The position numbers were made by a program, and so were the translations under genes. Under the pieces are notes generated by a model. The model had not been told where the DNA came from. It saw only the letters and a program-made list of their open reading frames with translations, and searched no databases. 64,000 bases of DNA from assembly GCA_002104535.1 (NCBI GenBank), contig NBOG01000003.1, positions 124,001 through 188,000 on the forward strand, given 5' to 3'. Source of the stretch: Cognaticolwellia sediminilitoris (lineage in GTDB: Bacteria; Pseudomonadota; Gammaproteobacteria; Enterobacterales; Alteromonadaceae). Of this stretch, positions 18,133 through 27,855 are shown piece by piece. The stretch's first letter is position 1. Each line of letters opens with the position of its first letter.

Positions 18133-20253
18133 CTATACCTGTTGCCAGCTTATATCAGCTTTCCAGTTACAAGCCCAACCAGGAAAGTCACTAGCGACCA
18201 TAGGTTTGGCAATACCACAGCCTTGTGCTAATTCACAGCCAATCTGCAATAGTGCAGTACCGTGTGCGACAGTTTCAACACCTTCAGCGATAACATCGCG
18301 CTTGAATGATTTAGCTAAGGCGATCACCCCCTCAATAATCGATAAATCATCAGTATCGTGTAACATATCACGCACAAAGCTTTGATCTATTTTAATAATA
18401 TTAGCAGGTAACCGCCTAAGATAAGTTAGCGACGAATAACCTGTACCAAAATCATCAAGAGCAAAAGTTACCCCAAGTGCCATGCAAGAGTTTATCGTAG
18501 TCGATACATGACAGACGTCATCTAAAGCACTAGTTTCAAGGATTTCTAATTCTAAATCACTTGGCTTAACATTAGGGTGAGCTGCCAGTAGTTTAGATAA
18601 CCTCTGAGTAAAGTTAGGTTGCTGTAACTGTACAGCGCCAATATTTACGCTAATACTTAAAGGAAGGTTAAGCGCCATTTCTTGCCAAATGCTGATTTGC
18701 GTTAAAGCGGTATCAATAACCCATTCACCAATTTCGATACTCATAGGGTGATTTTCAATAATAGGCAAAAATTCGATTGGATTTAATAATCCTCTTTTTG
18801 GATGCTGCCAGCGAATAAGCGCCTCAACCCCGATGACAACTCCAGTTTTCATGTTTACTTTAGGTTGATAATGTAACACAAACTGCCGATTATCTATCGC
18901 ACTACGAATTGCTTTTAGCGATTCTCGATGTACTCTAACGGCGTCATCTTGTGCTGTATCAAATAAATGGTAACGATTTTTCCCCGCTTCTTTAGCTACA
19001 TACATGGCTTGATCAGCGTGGCGCATTAACTGGTCGGCATCGACATTATCTTGAGGATAAAGGGTGACGCCAATACTCGCTGATACATGTAAGATCACAT
19101 CACCTATAGTGATAGGCTCAGAAGAGGCAGATAGCAAGCGCTCTAAAACTGGTTTGCAATCTTCAACATTGGATAAATCTGCTAATACAGCGACAAACTC
19201 ATCACCACCAATACGAGCTAAGCTATCAAAATCGCGCAACACCTCCTGCATACGGATAGAAAGTGCGATAAGAAGTTCATCACCGACATCATGACCATAA
19301 GAGTCATTAATGGTTTTAAAACCGTCTAAATCTATAAAAACAACAGCAAGTGACTGTTGATTACGACGGCACTTCAACATAGATTGTGACAAGCGATCTG
19401 CAAGCAATGAACGGTTCGGTAAGTTGGTAAGTACGTCGTAATGAGCGATACGCTCTAATTGATGCTGATTTTCTTTCATCGTTGTGATGTCGCTACCTAA
19501 TGAAACATAATGCGTAGCGATGCCATTTTCATCATAAACTGCACTGATGGTTTTCATTACGGCATAAACTTCACCATTTTTCCGTCGATTCCAAACTTCG
19601 CCAGACCAAAAACCATCTTTTACAAGCGTGTTATACATATCATCATAAAACTCTGATGTTTGCTGGCCTGACTGAAACACTCTTGAGCTTTGACCAATAG
19701 CTTCATCACGGCTATAACCCGTAATATGAACAAAGGCATCGTTAACATTGATAATAGTAGCCGTGTTATCGGTAATGGTAATTTCTTCACGGGCGTGTGA
19801 GAAAACACTAGCAAATAATTTAAGTTTTTCTTCAACCTTTTTACGCTCAGTAATATCATGGATAATACCAACCAAAAAATAGTTACCTTCAGAGTCTATA
19901 AAACGATTTTTTCTAGTTAGAATAGTCTGAGTTTGACCACCAGCAGGCGTGAGCTTTTCTTCACATAAAATCTCTTTACCTTCAGTTAAAACTTTTCTAT
20001 CGATAGCTAAAAAATGTAACTGTTCTTCAGGTAATACTTTTTCTGCAAGAGTTTGGCCGATGATTTCGCTTCTAGATAAACCAAAAATTTTACAAAAAGC
20101 GTCATTAACGAGCAGAAGTTTGCATTCATTATCTTTTATGAAAATAGGATCACCAACATTATTGAACACAGTTTTAAGATACATTTCAATGTCATTTGGT
20201 GTTTTTGCGGAACCTTTTAGCTGTTTTGTAACTTTACTTTCTTCATACATCAT
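18133..20253 (-). CDS. Cytoplasmic PAS-PAS-GGDEF-EAL c-di-GMP protein
   Basis: 706 residues without transmembrane segments. First PAS domain at about 25-140 (DPIFIKDNECKLLLVNDAF), second at about 145-265 (ITDNTATIINVNDAFVHITG). GGDEF domain at about 270-430 with LARIGGDEFVAVL, EAL domain at about 445-690 with GVEALIRWQHP, LDDFGTGYSSL and IKIDQSFV. Both active sites look intact, so it can act as cyclase or phosphodiesterase depending on the PAS signal. The start region has a purine-rich ribosome site. Not in an operon: umuD is separated by a 164-base gap with the LexA palindrome. Confidence 0.88.
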   Translation of the reverse strand: MMYEESKVTKQLKGSAKTPNDIEMYLKTVFNNVGDPIFIKDNECKLLLVNDAFCKIFGLSRSEIIGQTLAEKVLPEEQLHFLAIDRKVLTEGKEILCEEKLTPAGGQTQTILTRKNRFIDSEGNYFLVGIIHDITERKKVEEKLKLFASVFSHAREEITITDNTATIINVNDAFVHITGYSRDEAIGQSSRVFQSGQQTSEFYDDMYNTLVKDGFWSGEVWNRRKNGEVYAVMKTISAVYDENGIATHYVSLGSDITTMKENQHQLERIAHYDVLTNLPNRSLLADRLSQSMLKCRRNQQSLAVVFIDLDGFKTINDSYGHDVGDELLIALSIRMQEVLRDFDSLARIGGDEFVAVLADLSNVEDCKPVLERLLSASSEPITIGDVILHVSASIGVTLYPQDNVDADQLMRHADQAMYVAKEAGKNRYHLFDTAQDDAVRVHRESLKAIRSAIDNRQFVLHYQPKVNMKTGVVIGVEALIRWQHPKRGLLNPIEFLPIIENHPMSIEIGEWVIDTALTQISIWQEMALNLPLSISVNIGAVQLQQPNFTQRLSKLLAAHPNVKPSDLELEILETSALDDVCHVSTTINSCMALGVTFALDDFGTGYSSLTYLRRLPANIIKIDQSFVRDMLHDTDDLSIIEGVIALAKSFKRDVIAEGVETVAHGTALLQIGCELAQGCGIAKPMVASDFPGWACNWKADISWQQV

Positions 20254-20748
20254 CTTACATCGTTCCTTGTTAGATAATTCAAGTCCAAATATACAAAAAA
20301 TACTGCTGTAAACGTTAAGGTTACAATTTTGAGATAATATATTGAAAACACATAGCTTTAGAAAAGGTTTTATCGTTCTAAAGGCCTAGCTGGGAACTCT
20401 ACAGTTATTATTGAGAATAAGTTATTCTTCAATATAAAGGGGTTTTTAAGAGGGTGTCAAGTTTTTCGAAAACCCTGTTTTATAAATACGAAAAACTGAA
20501 AAAATAGAAAGTTAATTAAGTACAAAAGTCGTAGAGTTTGAATGTAGAAATTGAACTAACGTACTTTTACATAATTTATGAAAGTAGGGGGGTATTCAAA
20601 ACGATAATAAATCAGTGTTTATAGCCGTATTGTATAAAAGCATCAAAACGTCCAAATCAGTTTATCGCAGTATGGCAATAAACAGACTTGGATCGATTGC
20701 AAACTTATTAAAGGAAAATTAAATATAATAAACAACGGTTTAATTGCT
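20254..20748. other. Intergenic region, no gene seen
   Basis: About 495 bases, mostly AT-rich, between two minus-strand genes. It contains an interrupted inverted repeat GGGTTTT...AAAACCC at about 20440-20480 that may form a weak hairpin. No open frame with coding character was found on either strand. Confidence 0.4.
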
Positions 20749-22764
20749 TTAAAGTTTAGTTTGTAAATCTACGTAATTTAATTTATTCGGCTGATACCAC
20801 TGATTTTCATAAGCTAAGCACCCCCATAAAACATGCGCTAGTGCAATTTTCTCTTGTTGAGGGTTTACCGCTTGAGGAGAAAGTGTATTAGCCTTTGCAC
20901 TGTAATTAAACGCTAAAGCGGCTTTATTAGGCCGTAGAATAGTTACGTCATTTCCCTGCATATAAGCAAAATTGTCAGCATATTGCATCATAGCTCGGCC
21001 CGAGGCCTGTTGATCATTTAAATCATGACCTAACATAGGAGAAATATTTTCTACCCCCATTAAAGACAATAATGTTGGTGCCAAATCTATTTGACTCACA
21101 ATCCGTTCATCAAAAAAACTATCTTTGCCTGAGTTTAAAATAACGCCAGGAATATGAAAATTGTTGATAGGAACTAAGTCACTACCTGTTGCTCGAGCAT
21201 CATGATCGGCAACAATTAAGAAAACCGTATCCTGCCAATAGGGCTGAGTTTTAGCTTTTGCGATGAACTTACCTACAGCATAATCAGCATATTGAATCGC
21301 TTTATGGCGATCCAGTTCTTTTTCGCCGTAATAAGCTAACTGCTCATCCGTGTAGTTTATTGGGGTAATTTTATCTTCTGGTATTTCGAAAGGGTCATGA
21401 TTACTCGATGAGAAAATAAAACTAAAGAAAGGTTTTCCCTCACGATGTAGTTCGCTTAACTCTTTATCAGCCTGGTTAAATAAATCTTCATCACTGGCGC
21501 CCCATGAAGCAACAAACTCAGGATTTTCAATATCATCAAAGTCGACAATATCGGTAAAACCATTGCCTAAAAAGAAGCTTTTCATATTATCAAAATGACT
21601 TTCTCCGCCATAAACAAACTGAGTTGTATAGTTATTAGCTTTTAATAAACTAGCAATAGTAAAAAAGTTTTGTTGCGACTTACCTAATTTTACTACTGCT
21701 CTGGCAGGCGTTGGAGTAAAGCCTGTGATAACAGCTTCGATGCCTCTGACAGAACGCGTACCGGTAGCGTACAAGTTTTTAAAAGCCCACCCTTCATTAT
21801 TTAATTTGTCTAATTCTGGCGTTAACGGTAAACCACCTAAGGACGAAACAAATTGCGCGCCTAAGCTTTCTTCGAGAATAATAACTAAATTTTTAGCTTT
21901 ACCTTTATAGACAGGTAAGCGCTTATTCAGTGATGGTAATTTAGTTGATGTAAAAGAGTCCGGCCCAAGACCTGATTGTTGTTGAACAATTTTGATAACG
22001 TCTTCGTCTGCCATTTTTCCGTATAATTTAGCGGCATTTTTCTCATCACCAAATTGTTTGTAAGCATGGGCGACACTATAAATAGAATTAAGTGTTAATG
22101 AGTTAATCAAAGGGTCTGTTGTAAAATAGACAAGAGAAGGGTTGATAGGGCGATGACCCACGGTACCTCTTGCGAAGGCAAAAAGAATAAACGTTATAAT
22201 AAAGAAAGACATCACAGCAGCAGGGAAGCGTAATTGATCCTTTGCTTGATTATTTGTTACCAGCTTTGATATTAAGCGCCAAATCAATTTACTCGGTAAA
22301 ATAAGTAAAGAAAAAACAATTACTATGGTCAACAAGTGACCATTGAAAAGCATTTTGAATACTTCATCAGGATAAGCTAAATATTCGATGAATAGTCTGT
22401 TTGGACGAAAGCCATATTCAATGATAAACGCAGGGGTTGCTAACTCAAAAAATAGTACAATGAGAAATATCGTAAAAAATATAAATTTGAGAACATTAAG
22501 CCACACAGGAGCTGTTCGTTTAGAAAGCATAAGCCATGGATGAATGAGCGCAGGAAGAATTAATAAATAACCAATACTACTGAGATCAATTCTAGCGCCA
22601 TTGAATAATAATGTTATTAAGTCATTGAAGCTGTCAATACGGTCAAACTGCCAGAGACTTAAGCCAAGTCTCGATATCAGTAAAAAGGTAATGAGTAAGA
22701 AAGTGAATTGTAAAAACGGTTTAGCTAAGTAATTGATTTTGTTAAACATTTTGTTAAACATCAT
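20749..22764 (-). CDS. LTA-synthase-like sulfatase-superfamily phosphoglycerol transferase
   Basis: 671 residues. Five transmembrane helices in about residues 10-200, then a periplasmic alkaline-phosphatase-fold domain (about 265-560). Metal ligands are visible: NLVIILEESLGAQFV (glutamate) and the nucleophile threonine in YATGTRSVRGIEA; later FVYGGESHFDNM and LIVADHDAR complete the site. Such enzymes move phosphoglycerol from phosphatidylglycerol to glycans or lipids and leave diacylglycerol. The acceptor here is unknown, perhaps periplasmic glucans as with OpgB. Four CTTAA half-sites lie 38-76 bases upstream, suggesting control by the PmrA-like regulator at 26774. DgkA is encoded next. Confidence 0.8.
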   Translation of the reverse strand: MMFNKMFNKINYLAKPFLQFTFLLITFLLISRLGLSLWQFDRIDSFNDLITLLFNGARIDLSSIGYLLILPALIHPWLMLSKRTAPVWLNVLKFIFFTIFLIVLFFELATPAFIIEYGFRPNRLFIEYLAYPDEVFKMLFNGHLLTIVIVFSLLILPSKLIWRLISKLVTNNQAKDQLRFPAAVMSFFIITFILFAFARGTVGHRPINPSLVYFTTDPLINSLTLNSIYSVAHAYKQFGDEKNAAKLYGKMADEDVIKIVQQQSGLGPDSFTSTKLPSLNKRLPVYKGKAKNLVIILEESLGAQFVSSLGGLPLTPELDKLNNEGWAFKNLYATGTRSVRGIEAVITGFTPTPARAVVKLGKSQQNFFTIASLLKANNYTTQFVYGGESHFDNMKSFFLGNGFTDIVDFDDIENPEFVASWGASDEDLFNQADKELSELHREGKPFFSFIFSSSNHDPFEIPEDKITPINYTDEQLAYYGEKELDRHKAIQYADYAVGKFIAKAKTQPYWQDTVFLIVADHDARATGSDLVPINNFHIPGVILNSGKDSFFDERIVSQIDLAPTLLSLMGVENISPMLGHDLNDQQASGRAMMQYADNFAYMQGNDVTILRPNKAALAFNYSAKANTLSPQAVNPQQEKIALAHVLWGCLAYENQWYQPNKLNYVDLQTKL

Positions 22765-22801
22765 AAGTGAACAACAATTATTATTATTATATTTAATGAA
22801 A

Positions 22802-22840
22802 CTTAAGGTTTACTTAAATTTAACTTAAATTCAACTTAAA
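22802..22840 (-). promoter_or_regulatory. Four tandem PmrA-type half-sites
   Basis: CTTAAG at 22802 and CTTAAA at 22813, 22824 and 22835, exactly 11 bases apart (TTTAAG when read on the transcribed strand). This matches the PmrA/BasR box, two YTTAAG half-sites separated by five bases, but doubled. It lies directly upstream of the LTA-synthase-like gene. Confidence 0.7.
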
Positions 22841-22867
22841 TTTTACTGACGATGTTATAGCTCGATA

Positions 22868-23233
22868 TTAAAATAAAACAACTAACCAAATTATAAATGC
22901 CATTATCATACTAATCATCACAGCAGCCGAGCCTAAATCTTTCGCAAGGCCAGACAAAGGATGGATTTCAAGGCCAACACGATCAACAACGGCTTCTATT
23001 GCAGTGTTGATAATTTCAGTAAAGATAATAAATATTACAGATAGGATCAGCACCATTTGCTCCATGGCGCTAATATCAAACAGGAAACTAAGCGGTACTG
23101 CTATAAACAATAACAATAACTCTTGTTTAAATGCTGATTCATTTTGATATAGCCACTTAAATGCGCGAAGGGAATTTAACGAAGCAAGGTAAACTCTTTT
23201 TATGCCGGTTGGCTTATTTTTATTGTCAAACAC
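22868..23233 (-). CDS. dgkA: Diacylglycerol kinase DgkA
   Basis: 121 residues with three transmembrane helices, the size and topology of DgkA. The catalytic motif EIINTAIEAVVDRVG (about 68-82) and the start RAFKWLYQNESAFKQEL are typical. It phosphorylates diacylglycerol to phosphatidic acid in the inner membrane. The GTG start shares its first base with the last base of the eptA stop, so translation is coupled. This makes sense because EptA leaves diacylglycerol after moving phosphoethanolamine, and the LTA-synthase-like enzyme nearby does too. Confidence 0.92.
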   Translation of the reverse strand: MFDNKNKPTGIKRVYLASLNSLRAFKWLYQNESAFKQELLLLFIAVPLSFLFDISAMEQMVLILSVIFIIFTEIINTAIEAVVDRVGLEIHPLSGLAKDLGSAAVMISMIMAFIIWLVVLF

Positions 23234-24933
23234 TAGTCTGTATTCTCCAGGTTAGTTAATAGTAATGATTCGATATTAATTTCTATTCTTGCAATTGCTG
23301 ATGGTGATTTACAACTGATAAATGAATCATTTTTTTCACTATAAGTTGTTGACCGTACAGACATAATACTCAGCAGCGTATCAAAAACATTGTCATGTGT
23401 TAACGGTTTAGCCGACATTCTGTCAAGACAATGTAAATTAAAATCTGTTTGTTGTGAATCATTCCAATAAATCATTGGAATGTGAGTTTGCTCGTCAGGG
23501 GCAAATGCGTAAGGTAGACCGTGTAGGTATACCCCTTTTTCACCTAATGATTCACCATGGTCCGAAATATATAAAACGGAAGTTTCCACCGACTCTTTGG
23601 CTGCAAGCGCTGACATTTCTGTAATAATTTCAGATAGGACAAAATCAGTATACGCGATTGAATTATCATAAGTATTAATAAGCTCATCTTCGCTGCAATT
23701 TTGAATATCACTACGCTGGCAATCAGGTAAAAATAGCCCTTTATTTTTAGGGTAACGCTTAAAGTAAGTAGGGCCATGAGAGCCCATCATATGTAGTACG
23801 ATCAAAGTATTATTATGGGTTAGGTGTTTAAGCTTAACCCTAAGCGGTGTAAGTAAAGCTTCATCAAAACAAGTTTCTCCATCACATAAGGGGTTGGAGT
23901 TACTTGTGATAATTTGTTGGTTTTTTACACGCGTACACACCCCTTTACAGCTACCGTTATTGTTACTAACCCACAATACGTCTGCACCCGCTAAATGAAT
24001 TATATCAATAGCATTTTGTTGCGCAGTTGCGATACGTTTACTGTAATCACCCTTGTTTAATCTAGAGAACATACAAGGGACTGAAACCGCAGTAGCAGTA
24101 CCACAAGATGTCATATTAGAAAATGAGACAACACCTTGATTTTCGGTATATTGATTAGTCGGTTTGTCATAACCATTTAAAGAAAAACTCATGGCACGTG
24201 CAGTTTCGCCTAACACTAAAACCGTTACATGTTTTTTAATATCGTCACGAACGATTGTAGGATTTGTATCAAGCACTTGAAACTTAAGTGGTGGATAAAA
24301 ATAGTGATTTCTAACAAATTTATAACTAGCATCGAACATTTTGTAAGGCACTATATAACTAATCAGGTCGCGATTATTACGACCGACGGCAGCATAGTTA
24401 GAATAAAATATACTACCGATCAAAAATATGATGACAAAATTAACACTGAGTAGTTTCAAACGACTCAGTAATTCATTGGGGAATGATTTGTAGGTTAATT
24501 TAACGCAATACACCATCCATGAGGGCAGTAAACCAAAGAGTAAATAAAAGCCAACCGCGTAAATATTAAAATAAGATAAGGCTTCAGCGGTATCGGTTTC
24601 AAGCGTATTTTGTACCATGCCATAGTCAAAGACGATGCCATAGGTAACGGTAGCGTAAAATATTAACGCAGACACGTTAATCATGAATATTAATAGGGGT
24701 TTAGTTATCCATCTAAAAGCCAAAAAGCCTTGTAGAAATAGCGTTAAAGATAATAAAAAAATAGGCAAAGATATTAAGAAATAAATATTGTAATTTTCTA
24801 ATGAAGTTATTGCTGACGATGCCTTAATTAAAAATGGCAAATTTAAAATTAACGTTAAATAAGCACATGAGATAATTAAAAGTTGATTGGTGGTTAACTT
24901 TATATTTTTTAATGAATTAATAAGTTTTATCAA
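23233..24933 (-). CDS. eptA: Phosphoethanolamine-lipid A transferase EptA
   Basis: 566 residues, close to the family's 540-560. Five transmembrane helices in 15-175, then the sulfatase-fold domain. Zinc ligand in VLGETARAMSF (E243), nucleophile threonine T279 in SCGTATAVSVPCMF, and later YISDHGESLGE supplying the aspartate and histidine ligands. Six cysteines support the usual periplasmic disulfides. Moves phosphoethanolamine from phosphatidylethanolamine to lipid A and lowers binding of cationic peptides. Start TTG with an AAGG site. A perfect PmrA box lies about 210 bases upstream. Confidence 0.93.
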   Translation of the reverse strand: MIKLINSLKNIKLTTNQLLIISCAYLTLILNLPFLIKASSAITSLENYNIYFLISLPIFLLSLTLFLQGFLAFRWITKPLLIFMINVSALIFYATVTYGIVFDYGMVQNTLETDTAEALSYFNIYAVGFYLLFGLLPSWMVYCVKLTYKSFPNELLSRLKLLSVNFVIIFLIGSIFYSNYAAVGRNNRDLISYIVPYKMFDASYKFVRNHYFYPPLKFQVLDTNPTIVRDDIKKHVTVLVLGETARAMSFSLNGYDKPTNQYTENQGVVSFSNMTSCGTATAVSVPCMFSRLNKGDYSKRIATAQQNAIDIIHLAGADVLWVSNNNGSCKGVCTRVKNQQIITSNSNPLCDGETCFDEALLTPLRVKLKHLTHNNTLIVLHMMGSHGPTYFKRYPKNKGLFLPDCQRSDIQNCSEDELINTYDNSIAYTDFVLSEIITEMSALAAKESVETSVLYISDHGESLGEKGVYLHGLPYAFAPDEQTHIPMIYWNDSQQTDFNLHCLDRMSAKPLTHDNVFDTLLSIMSVRSTTYSEKNDSFISCKSPSAIARIEINIESLLLTNLENTD

Positions 24934-25146
24934 GTGAAAGCCTTAATAGAATAATGTACAAGCTATGTAACAATTGGAGTGAGTAAAGACCGAGTCTTAG
25001 GTCAAAGGGATGTATTCTAGAAAGTCATTTTCAGCAATTTGTCGAAAATGCAGTAGTGAAGTAATGTATTAGTTTTAACAGTTTGAATGTGTCGTTTCAT
25101 TTTTAAAAACACCTTTAAATAAGTATCTTTATGTTATGAAATCAAC

Positions 25147-25163
25147 CTTAAGGCAGGCTTAAG
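25147..25163 (-). promoter_or_regulatory. Perfect PmrA-type box upstream of eptA-dgkA
   Basis: CTTAAGGCAGGCTTAAG: two CTTAAG half-sites with five bases between, identical to the PmrA/BasR consensus. A second CTTAAG at 25191-25196 has only a degenerate partner at 25202. The rest of the 420-base gap (24934-25352) has no coding signal. Located about 215 bases from the eptA start, so the promoter or a leader must lie in between. Confidence 0.75.
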
Positions 25164-25352
25164 CTAAACTGATAAATCACCTAGTTAAAACTTAAGTTTA
25201 ACTAAGGTTGGTAAGACTAGATTAAAAAGCTGGAAGGGATTCGGGTAGTAATTTGAGCAATATTACGAGCAGTAAGAACAGGGCTATAGTTATCTTGAAA
25301 TCGATATTAATCTAGCAGTACTTAACATCTGAAAAGTTAAGCACAATGAAGA

Positions 25353-26777
25353 TTAAAAGCGTAAGGTAAATGTTATAAAGTTATCAGGAGTAAACGTTAT
25401 GGCGATGTCTACATTAATGCTGTCGCAGTATGATTTTACGATAGCTAAGCCTAAACCAAAACGTTGTGAAGATGTTCTTGATTGATCTTTTTGCCAAAGT
25501 GGCTCAAAAAATTGGCTGAGTTCATGTTCTGAATACTGATAAACACTGGTATTTGTAATGGTTACAATTGTTTGTGTTAAATCATTACTCTTGCATATTA
25601 AAATCGATACTTTGCTATTCGAAGGACTGTAATGCAAAGCGTTGCTGATTAAGTTGGTTAAAATGGTATCAACAGCAAATTCGTTTGTAACAATATCACT
25701 GACATCTGGGCTAGTAACTACTTCGACATCACGGTTCATTTTATTTTCACGAAGTAATATCAAATGAACCAGCTCCTCAATATTCATTGAGTTAACCTTT
25801 AACTCACCAGTTTTAGTGCTTTTTTGCAGTAAGAGAATACTGTTAACAATGCGCTTCAACCTTTCAGAAATACTCAAAACATCTTCTGTAAAAGTTTCTG
25901 ATATTTGTTTATCTTGAGGAAACTTTAAGGCAATTTCACTGAGACTAATAAGCTCTGCAATAGGAGTTTTAAGTTCATGTGCGATATCAGAAGTAACTCT
26001 TTTTTCGCGAGCATAAAGTATTTTATTTTCATTGAGGAAGTGATTAATACTGCTGGCGATGGGAAGTAACTCTTCGGGTAAACCTTCTGTTGAAATAGTG
26101 CCAGTTTCAGAAGTTAAGTTAATGGTTTTAATTTCACTGTTAAGTTTTTCAAGTGGTTTTAAGCCGCTTTCAACAACTTTGTAAACTATAAACCTGACTG
26201 CAAATACCGCTATTAATGAAGAAAGCACAAATATGATATCGACGAACCAAAGGGTTTGTTCTAAATCTTCATTACTGAGTGCATAAGCTAGTGTCATTGG
26301 TTGTTGTCGCTTTTCAAACTCTGCTACTGATATACCAAACTCTTCTCGAATGTCGCTATCAACTTGCGGCATAAATTTTATGGTGATCATTCTGCCAGAA
26401 CGTCCATCGGGAAGGATAATATTGTTTATTTTCGATTCATTAAGCGATACAGCAACTTCAGGTAAGGTATTTACTTCAAATAAGTCCAGTGTTTTAGAGC
26501 GTTCAAATACTTTGTTTTCGTGCCAAAGTTGGAAGTACTCAGGATCATTTTTACCGGAGAACTCGGGCATAAACTCGTCAGCAAAATCAAAGTCAACTGC
26601 TTCAATGTCTTCATCCACTAAAGAGATTAAAAAATGAGATTTATTGACCATGGATTTATCAAATTCTTTGCTGATCCAAGTATCAACGCTGATATCGGTC
26701 GCGAGTAATATCGAGATCAATAATAAAGAGACAGAAATAGCTAAATAACGGCTTAATTGTTTTTTTATTGAATTCAT
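25353..26777 (-). CDS. Sensor histidine kinase (PmrB/QseC-like)
   Basis: 474 residues. Transmembrane helix at about 12-30, a periplasmic domain rich in acidic residues (DIEAVDFDFADEF), second helix at about 180-200, then HisKA with the phospho-accepting histidine in SDIAHELKTPIAEL, and the ATPase domain with LTNLISNALHYSPSN and FGLGLAIVKSY. The acidic periplasmic stretch could sense cations or antimicrobial peptides, as in PmrB. Its start overlaps the response-regulator stop by four bases (ATGA type). Together they probably control eptA-dgkA, the LTA-synthase-like gene and themselves. Confidence 0.85.
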   Translation of the reverse strand: MNSIKKQLSRYLAISVSLLLISILLATDISVDTWISKEFDKSMVNKSHFLISLVDEDIEAVDFDFADEFMPEFSGKNDPEYFQLWHENKVFERSKTLDLFEVNTLPEVAVSLNESKINNIILPDGRSGRMITIKFMPQVDSDIREEFGISVAEFEKRQQPMTLAYALSNEDLEQTLWFVDIIFVLSSLIAVFAVRFIVYKVVESGLKPLEKLNSEIKTINLTSETGTISTEGLPEELLPIASSINHFLNENKILYAREKRVTSDIAHELKTPIAELISLSEIALKFPQDKQISETFTEDVLSISERLKRIVNSILLLQKSTKTGELKVNSMNIEELVHLILLRENKMNRDVEVVTSPDVSDIVTNEFAVDTILTNLISNALHYSPSNSKVSILICKSNDLTQTIVTITNTSVYQYSEHELSQFFEPLWQKDQSRTSSQRFGLGLAIVKSYCDSINVDIAITFTPDNFITFTLRF

Positions 26778-27463
26778 AGCTTACTTTCAACGAAATATCC
26801 GAAGCCTCTTTTCGTTTTTATCGGTAAGTCATATCCCAATGCTCGAGTTTTTTTACGGGTAGTAGATAAATGAGCTTCAATTGAGTTTTTTGCAACGGCA
26901 TCGTATTGACCCGCTAAATACTCACTTAGTTTTTCAGGGCAAATTACCTTGCCTTGATTCGTAAATAAACATTCAACAAGTTTATATTCGTTAGGTGTGA
27001 GGTTGGCATCTTTGCCGTTACAGTGTAATTGCTTCAGGTGAAGATCCAATGAAAAATCACCAATAATAATTTTACTATTGTCTATATTAAGGCTGCCTCT
27101 GCGCATTAAACAGAGTAATCGCACGTGAAGTTCATCAAAAGAAAATGGCTTTGTTAAATAATCATCAGCACCATTAAGTAAGCCTTCAATTTTATCTTCA
27201 GTTAAATCACGTGCCGATAAAATCAGCACTCGAATATCTTTATTAGCCTTTCTGATCGCTTTCAAAATTGAAGAGCCATCGACAGAAGGAAGCATCAAAT
27301 CTAGTATAAGCAGTGAATAGCTACCAGAAAGCGCCATAGATAAACCTTCAGAGCCGTCGCCAGTGTCATCAACTGTAAAACCGAGATTAGATAAACCAAT
27401 TTTAAGGCTTCTTCTAAGTGATGTAGAATCTTCGATGATTAATATTTTCAACGTGCGGATCAA
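26774..27463 (-). CDS. OmpR-family response regulator, PmrA/BasR-like
   Basis: 229 residues. Receiver domain (about 5-120) with the acidic pair IIEDS, phospho-acceptor aspartate in LLILDLMLPS, threonine/serine in VLILSARD and lysine in DYLTKPF. Winged-helix domain follows (about 130-225) with LTPNEYKLVECLF and a C-terminal TKRGFGYFV. The first codon is TTG at 27463 or, equally likely by homology, TTG at 27451 giving MKILIIED. No strong ribosome site. PmrA-type half-sites lie upstream of this gene and of the two envelope-enzyme units, the pattern expected for a PmrA-type regulator. Confidence 0.85.
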   Translation of the reverse strand: MIRTLKILIIEDSTSLRRSLKIGLSNLGFTVDDTGDGSEGLSMALSGSYSLLILDLMLPSVDGSSILKAIRKANKDIRVLILSARDLTEDKIEGLLNGADDYLTKPFSFDELHVRLLCLMRRGSLNIDNSKIIIGDFSLDLHLKQLHCNGKDANLTPNEYKLVECLFTNQGKVICPEKLSEYLAGQYDAVAKNSIEAHLSTTRKKTRALGYDLPIKTKRGFGYFVESKL

Positions 27464-27502
27464 CTAAATTTAAATACATTAAAGTTAACATACCAAATTA
27501 AT

Positions 27503-27530
27503 CTTAAGTTTTGCTGAATTTTTACTTAAG
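27503..27530 (-). promoter_or_regulatory. PmrA-type half-sites upstream of the two-component operon
   Basis: CTTAAG at 27503-27508 and 27525-27530, 22 bases apart, with the degenerate half-site CTGAAT exactly midway at 27514. All three keep the 11-base period seen in front of eptA and the LTA-synthase-like gene. They lie 40-67 bases before the regulator start, consistent with autoregulation. The rest of 27531-27855 shows no convincing gene. Confidence 0.6.
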
Positions 27531-27855
27531 AATTAGGTGTGAAAAGCCATTATTTTGTCTATATATGTTCTCAGGAGTATAAATTAAGGGGTGTTAATTA
27601 ATTGGTTGAGGCTTTAGAAAGCAGCTCTACAGGTAGTTTTAAAATGTAACAACAGGGACTAACGCTAATTTTGGGATTTGAATTAATATTGCTTATATAT
27701 TTACTCGGTAAATTCACGTTATGGATTCTCGTCTGGTATCGCAGCGAGCAATTTAATATAGTTAGGACAATTACACATAGCACTAAACTCAATAAAGACT
27801 ATGTGAATAAAGGCTAGTTAATGTTACTGGCCTGCGACAACTATATGGAACAACG

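Noticed and set aside
27598-27792. 64-residue minus-strand frame before the flavin reductase gene
   Set aside because: No ribosome site or family features; the region probably holds promoters.
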